Part shown: positions 58,291-64,000 of the stretch, piece after piece | Layout: each line of letters opens with the position of its first letter | Numbering within the stretch: position 1 is the first letter of the stretch | Origin: Cladocopium goreaui | Lineage: Eukaryota; Sar; Dinophyceae; Suessiales; Symbiodiniaceae | Reading direction: 5' to 3' | NCBI GenBank assembly: GCA_947184155.2 | Contig: CAMXCT020003359.1 | Coordinates: 1 to 64,000, forward strand | Length of the DNA stretch: 64,000 bases | Made by a program: the position numbers and the translations under genes | The notes under the pieces: model-generated | Told to the model about the DNA's origin: nothing | The model's database searches: none | Seen by the model: only the letters and a program-made list of their open reading frames with translations

Positions 58291-61200
58291 ACATCAAGTA
58301 GAAATAGTTGGACAAAAAAAACATGTATTTTCAGAAATAACTTGGAAATACTGATTTTAGAACTTGGAAATAGTGTCCTGAAATACTGTTTTTAGAACTT
58401 GGAAAAGGACAAGTTAGGACACTTGTTGAAAACGTGTTAATCCCACAAGTTGGCAACAGACATCAAGTAGAAATTGGACAAAACAATCAAGTATTTTGAG
58501 AAATAACTTGGAAATACTGTTTTTAGAACTTGGAAATAGTGTACTGAAATATTTTTTCAGAACTTGGAACAGGGCAAGTTAGGACACTTGTTGAAAACGT
58601 GTTAATCCCACAAGTTGGCAACAGACATCAAGTAGAAATTGGACAAACAAATCAAGTATTTTCAGAAATAACTTGGAAATACTGTTTTTAGAACTTGGAA
58701 ATAGTGTCCTGAAATACCTTTTTTCAGAACTTGGAAAAGGGCAAGTTAGGACACTTGTTGAAAACGTGTTAATCCCACAAGTTAGCAACAGACATCAAGT
58801 AGAAATTGGACAAAGCAAATCAAGTATTTTCAGAAATAACTTGGAAATACTGTTTTTAGAACTTGGAAATAGTGTCCTGAAATACTGTTTTCACAACTTG
58901 GAAAAAGGCAAGTTAGGACACTTGTTGAAAACGTGTTAATCCCACAAGTTGGCAACAGACATCAAGTAGAAATTGGACAAAACAAATCAAGTATTTTCAG
59001 ACATAACTTGGAAATACTTTTTTTAGAACTTGGAAATAGTGTCCTGGCATACTTTTTTCAGAACTTGGAAAAGGGCAAGTTAGGACACTTGTTCAAAACG
59101 TGTTAATCCCACAAGTTGGCAACAGACATCAAGCAGAAATAGGACAAAACAAATCAAGTATTTCCAGACAAAAAATGGAAATACTGTTTTTAGAACTTGG
59201 AAATAGTGTACTGAAATATTTTTTCAGAACTTGGAAAAGGGCAAGTTAGGACACTTGTTGAAAACGTGTTAATCCCACAAGTTAGCAACAGACATCAAGT
59301 AGAAATTGGACAAAACAAATCAAGTATTTTCAGAAATAATTTGGAAATACTGTTTTTAGAACTTGGAAATAGTGTACTGAAATATTTTTTTCAGAACTTG
59401 GAAAAGGGCAAGTTAGGACACTTGTTGAAAACGTGTTAATCCCACAAGTTGGCAACAGACATCAAGTAGAAATTGGACAAAACAATCAAGTATGTTCAGA
59501 AATAACTTGGAAATACTGTTTTTAGAACTTGGAAATAGTGTACTGAAATACTTTTTTCAGAACTTGGAAAAGGGCAAGTTAGGACACTTGTTGAAAACGT
59601 GTTAATCCCACAAGTTGGCAACAGACATCAAGTAGAAATTGGACAAAAAAAATCAAGTACTTTCAGAAATAACTTGGTAATACTGTTTTTAGAACTTGGA
59701 AATAGTGTCCTGAAATACTTTTTTCAGAACTTGGAAAAGGGCAAGTTAGGACACTTGTTGAAAACGTGTTAATCCCACAAGTTGGCAACAGACATCAAGT
59801 AGAAATTGGACAAAGCAAATCAAGTATTTTCAGAAATAACTTGGAAATACTGTTTTTAGAACTTGGAAATAGTGTACTGAAATACTTTTTTCAGAACTTG
59901 GAAAAGGGCGAGTTAGGACACTTGTTGAAAACGTGTTAATCCCACAAGTTGGCAACAGACATCAAGTAGAAATTGGACAAAACAAATCAAGTATTTTCAG
60001 AAATAATTTGGAAATACTGTTTTTAGAACTTGGAAATAGTGTACTGAAATATTTTTTCAGAACTTGGAAAAGGGCAAGTTAGGACACTTGTTGAAAACGT
60101 GTTAATCCCACAAGTTGGCAACAGACATCAAGTAGAAATTGGACAAACAAATCAAGTATTTTCAGAAATAACTTGGAAATACTGTTTTTAGAACTTGGAA
60201 ATAGTGTCCTGAAATACTTTTTTAGAACTTGGAAAAGGGCAAGTTAGGACACTTGTTGAAAACGTGTTAATCCCACAAGTTGGCAACAGACATCAAGTAG
60301 AAATTGGACAAAACAAATCAACTATTTTCAGAAATAACTTGGAAATACTGTTTTTAGAACTTGGAAATAGTGTCCTGAAATACTTTTTTCAGAACTTGGA
60401 AAAGGGCAAGTTAGGACACTTGTTGAAAACGTGTTAATCCCACAAGTTGGCAACAGACATCAAGTAGAAATTGGACAAAACAAATCAACTATTTTCAGAA
60501 ATAACTTGGAAATACTGTTTTTAGAACTTGGAAATAGTGTCCTGAAATACTTTTTCAGAACTTGGAAAAGGGCAAGTTAGGACACTTGTTGAAAACGTGT
60601 TAATCCCACAAGCTGGCAACCGACATCAAGTAGAAATTGGACAAACAAATCAACTATTTTCAGAAATAACTTGGAAATACTGGTTTTAGAACTTGGAAAT
60701 AGTGTCCTGAAATACTTTTTTTAGAACTTGGAAAAGGGCAAGTTAGGACACTTGTTGAAAACGTGTTAATCCCACAAGTTGGCAACAGACATCAAGTAGA
60801 AATTGGACAAAACAAATCAACTATTTTCAGAAATAACATGGAAATACTGTTTTTAGAACTTGGAAATAGTGTCCTGAAACACGTTTTTCAGAACTTGGAA
60901 AAGGGCAAGTTAGGACACTTGTTGAAAACGTGTTAATCCCACAAGTTGGCAACAGACATCAAGTAGAAATTGGACAAAACAAATCAACTATTTTCAGAAA
61001 TAACTTGGAAATACTGTCTTTAGAACTTGGAAATAGTGTCCTGAAATACTGTGTTCAGAACTTGGAAAAGGGCAAGTTAGGACACTTGTTGAAAACGTGT
61101 TAATCCCACACGTTGGCAACAGACATCAAGTAGAAATTGGACAAAACAAATCAACTATTTTCAGAAATAACTTGGAAATACTGTTTTTAGAACTTGGAAA

Positions 61201-64000
61201 TAGTGTCCTGAAATACTGTTTTTTGAACTTGGAAAAGGGCAAGTTAGGACACTTGTTGAAAACGTGTTAATCCCACAAGTTGGCAACAGACATCAAGTAG
61301 AAATTGGACAAAACAAATCAACTATTTTCAGGCATAACTTGAAAATACTGTTTTTAGAACTTGGAAATAGTGTCCTGAAATACTGTTTTTAGAACTTGGA
61401 AAAGGGCAAGTTAGGACAGTTGTTGAAAACATGTTAATTCCACAAGTTGGCAACAGACATCAAGTAGAAATTGGACAAATCAAATCAACTATTTTCAGAA
61501 ATAACTTGGAAATACTGTTTTTAGAACTTGGAAATAGTGTCCTGAAATACTGTTTTTTGAACTTGGAAAAGGGCAAGTTAGGACACTTGTTGAAAACGTG
61601 TTAATCCCACAAGTTGGCAACAGACATCAAGTAGAAATTGGACAAAACAAATCAACTATTTTCACAAAAAACTTGGAAATACTGTTTTTAGAACTTGGAA
61701 ATAGTGTCCTGAAATACTGTTTTCAGAACTTGGAAAAGGGCAAGTTAGGACACGTGTTGAAAACGTGTTAATCCCACAAGTTGGCAACAGACATCAAGTA
61801 GAAATTGAACAAAACAAATCAACTATTTTCAGAATAACTTGGAAATACTGTTTTTAGAACTTGGAAATAGTGTCCTGAAATACTGTTTTTTGAACTTGGA
61901 AAAGGGCAAGTTAGGACAGTTGTTGAAAACGTGTTAATCCCACAAGTTGGCAACAGACATCAAGTAGAAATTGGACAAAACAAATCAACTATTTTCAGAA
62001 ATAACAAAAAACCGGGAAAATGAGATGGAATACTGTTTTTAAGAACTTGTAAATAGTGTCCTTAAAAACATCCTTTTTTTCCCAGAACTTTGGAAAAGGG
62101 CAAGAGTTAGTACACTTGTTTACAACAAAAAACGTGTTAATCCCACAAGTTGGCAACAGACATCAAGCAGAAATTGGACAAAACAAATCAAGTATTTTCA
62201 GAAAGAACTTGGAAATACTGTTTTTAGAACTTGGAAGTAGTGTCCTGAAATACTTTTTGAACTTGAAAAGGGCAAGTTAGGACACTTGTTGAAAACGTGT
62301 TAATCCCACAAGTTGGCAACAGACATCAAGTAGAAATTGGACAAAACAAATCAAGTATTTTCAGAAATAACTTGGAAATACTGTTTTTAGAACTTGGAAA
62401 TAGTGTCCTGAAATACTGTTTTCAGAACTTGGAAAAGGGCAAGTTAGGACACTTGTTGAAAACGTGTTAACCCCACAAGTTGGCAACAGACATCAAGTAG
62501 AAATTGGACAAAAAAATCAAGTATTTTCAGAAATAACTTGGAAATACTGTTTTTAGAACTTGGAAATAGTGTCCTGGAATACTGTTTTTAGAACTTGGAA
62601 AAGGGCAAGTTAGGACACTTGTTGAAAACGTGTTAATCCCACAAGTTGGCAACACACATCAAGTAGAAATAGGACAAAACAAACAAATCAACTATTTTCA
62701 GAAATAGCTTTATAGTGTCCTGAAATACTGTTTTTAGAACTTGGAAAAGGGCAAGTTAGGACACTTGCTGAAAACGTGTTAATCCCACAAGTTGGCAACA
62801 GACATCAAGTAGAAATAGGACAAAACAAATCAAGTATTTTCAGAAATAACTTGGAAATACTGTTTTTAGAACTTGGAAATAGTGTCCTGAAATACTTTTT
62901 TCAGAACTTGGGAAAGGGCAAGTTAGGACACTTGTTGAAAACGTGTTAATCCCACAAGTTGGCAACAGACATCAAGTAGAAATTGGACAAAACAAATCAA
63001 GTATTTTCAGAAATAACTTGAAAATACTGTTTTTAGAACTTGGAAATAGTGTCCTGAAATACTGTTTTCAGAACTTGGGAAAGGGCAAGTTAGGACACTT
63101 GTTGAAAACGTGTTAATCCCACAAGTTGGCAACAGACATCAAGTAGAAATTGGACAAAACAAATCAAGTATTTTCAGAAATAACTTGGAAATACTGTTTT
63201 TAGAACTTGGAAATAGTGTACTGAAATACTGTTTTCAGAACTTGGGAAAGGGCAAGTTAGGACACTTGTTGAAAACGTGTTAATCCCACAAGTTGGCAAC
63301 AGACATCAAGTAGAAATTGGACAAACAAAATCAAGTATTTTCAGAAATAACTTGGAAATACTGTTTTTAGAACTTGGAAATAGTGTCCTGAAATACTGTT
63401 TTTAGAACTTGGAAAAGGGCGAGTTAGGACACTTGTTGAAAACGTGTTAATCCCACAAGTTGGCAACAGACATCAAGTAGAAATTGGACAAAAAAATCAA
63501 GTATTTTCAGAAATAACTTGGAAATACTGATTTTAGAACTTGGAAATAGTGTCCTGAAATACTTTTTTTTGAACTTGGAAAAGGGCAAGTTAGGACACTT
63601 GTTGAAAACGTGTTAATCCCACAAGTTGGCAACAGACATCCAGTAGAAATTGGACAAAACAAATCAACTATTTTCAGAAATAACTTGAAAATACTGTTTT
63701 TAGAACTTGGAAGTAGTGTCCTGAAATACTGTTTTTAGAACTTGGAAAAGGGCAAGTCAGGACACTTGTTGAAAACGTGTTAATCCCACAAGTTGGCAAC
63801 AGACATCAAGTAGAAATTGGACAAAAAAATCAATTATTTTCAGAAATAACTTGGAAATACTGTTTTTAAAACTTGGAAATAGTGTCCTGGAATACTGTTT
63901 TTAGAACTTGGAAAAGGGCAAGTTAGGACACTTGTTGAAAACGTGTTAATCCCACAAGTTGGCAACAGACATCAAGTAGAAATTGGACAAAACAAACGAA
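58291..64000 (+). repeat. 167-bp satellite array 2 (about 34 units, runs off the window)
   Basis: Same family and orientation as array 1. Two unit variants alternate in blocks: an AATCAAGTATTTTC/GTACTGAAATATTTTTTC form is common from 58300 to 60050 and again after 62150, while an AATCAACTATTTTC/GTCCTGAAATACTG form dominates in between. A disturbed unit with an ACCGGGAAAATGAGATGG insertion lies at about 62000-62130. The ORFs inside are repeat artefacts. Confidence 0.97.

Noticed and set aside
58291..64000. ORFs of 69-88 codons inside the satellite
   Set aside because: They are the same repeat translated again and again, with frames broken by T-run length changes.
1..64000. Spliced-leader genes, rRNA or tRNA genes, bacterial or viral operons
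   Set aside because: No spliced-leader-like CCGTAGCCATTTTGGCTCAA word, no recognisable RNA gene structure and no compact intron-free gene arrays were found on reading both strands; a covariance-model search would be needed to exclude small RNAs.

Overview
The window looks like nuclear DNA of a dinoflagellate, most plausibly a Symbiodiniaceae-type genome. The evidence is indirect: short exons joined by GT-AG, GC-AG and apparently GA-AG introns; every convincing coding piece lies on the + strand; ankyrin repeats occur as one exon per repeat; the LINE encodes a RanBP2-type zinc finger, a feature I associate with dinoflagellate elements; and there is much AT-rich repetitive DNA. No spliced-leader, rRNA or tRNA gene was recognised. 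The genus is not decidable from the sequence.

Layout. (1) 1-8460 is block A, a degraded copy of part of an axonemal-type dynein heavy chain gene (AAA5 region), followed by AT-rich spacer. (2) 8460-12310 is a 167-bp satellite array, followed by simple-sequence DNA and an imperfect palindrome to 12860. (3) 14430-31000 is the gene-bearing middle: an ankyrin exon, a micro-exon coiled-coil gene ending at 18775, ankyrin exons followed by a Schlafen-group-3/DUF2075-like SF1 helicase gene (19522-25701), the terminal exon of an unknown gene (27375), and a second GC-rich ankyrin gene fragment (27840-28769). Two stretches, about 14430-17100 and 28410-30760, are old diverged duplicates of each other. (4) 33000-41655 is the second dynein heavy chain relic; from 37427 it is block B, a paralogue of block A. 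(5) 44052-56203 is a complete 12.15-kb non-LTR retrotransposon flanked by a perfect 13-bp target-site duplication. (6) 56217-64000 is block C, the continuation of block B on the far side of the LINE, which again runs into the 167-bp satellite to the window end.

The most economical history is one large unit (dynein-gene fragment + AT-rich spacer + 167-bp satellite) that was duplicated. Both dynein fragments decayed with different, partly complementary lesions, and the LINE later landed in copy B/C. The LINE is the most unusual object: ORF1 carries a zinc finger and coiled coil; a very long ORF2 contains four related tandem modules of unknown function, then RNase H, an APE-type endonuclease, reverse transcriptase and C2H2-like fingers. 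It ends in a domain that resembles cytosine-5 DNA methyltransferases. Its reading frame is broken in about seven to nine places.

Exon boundaries are my reading of phase, splice dinucleotides and protein likeness; no transcript evidence was available.
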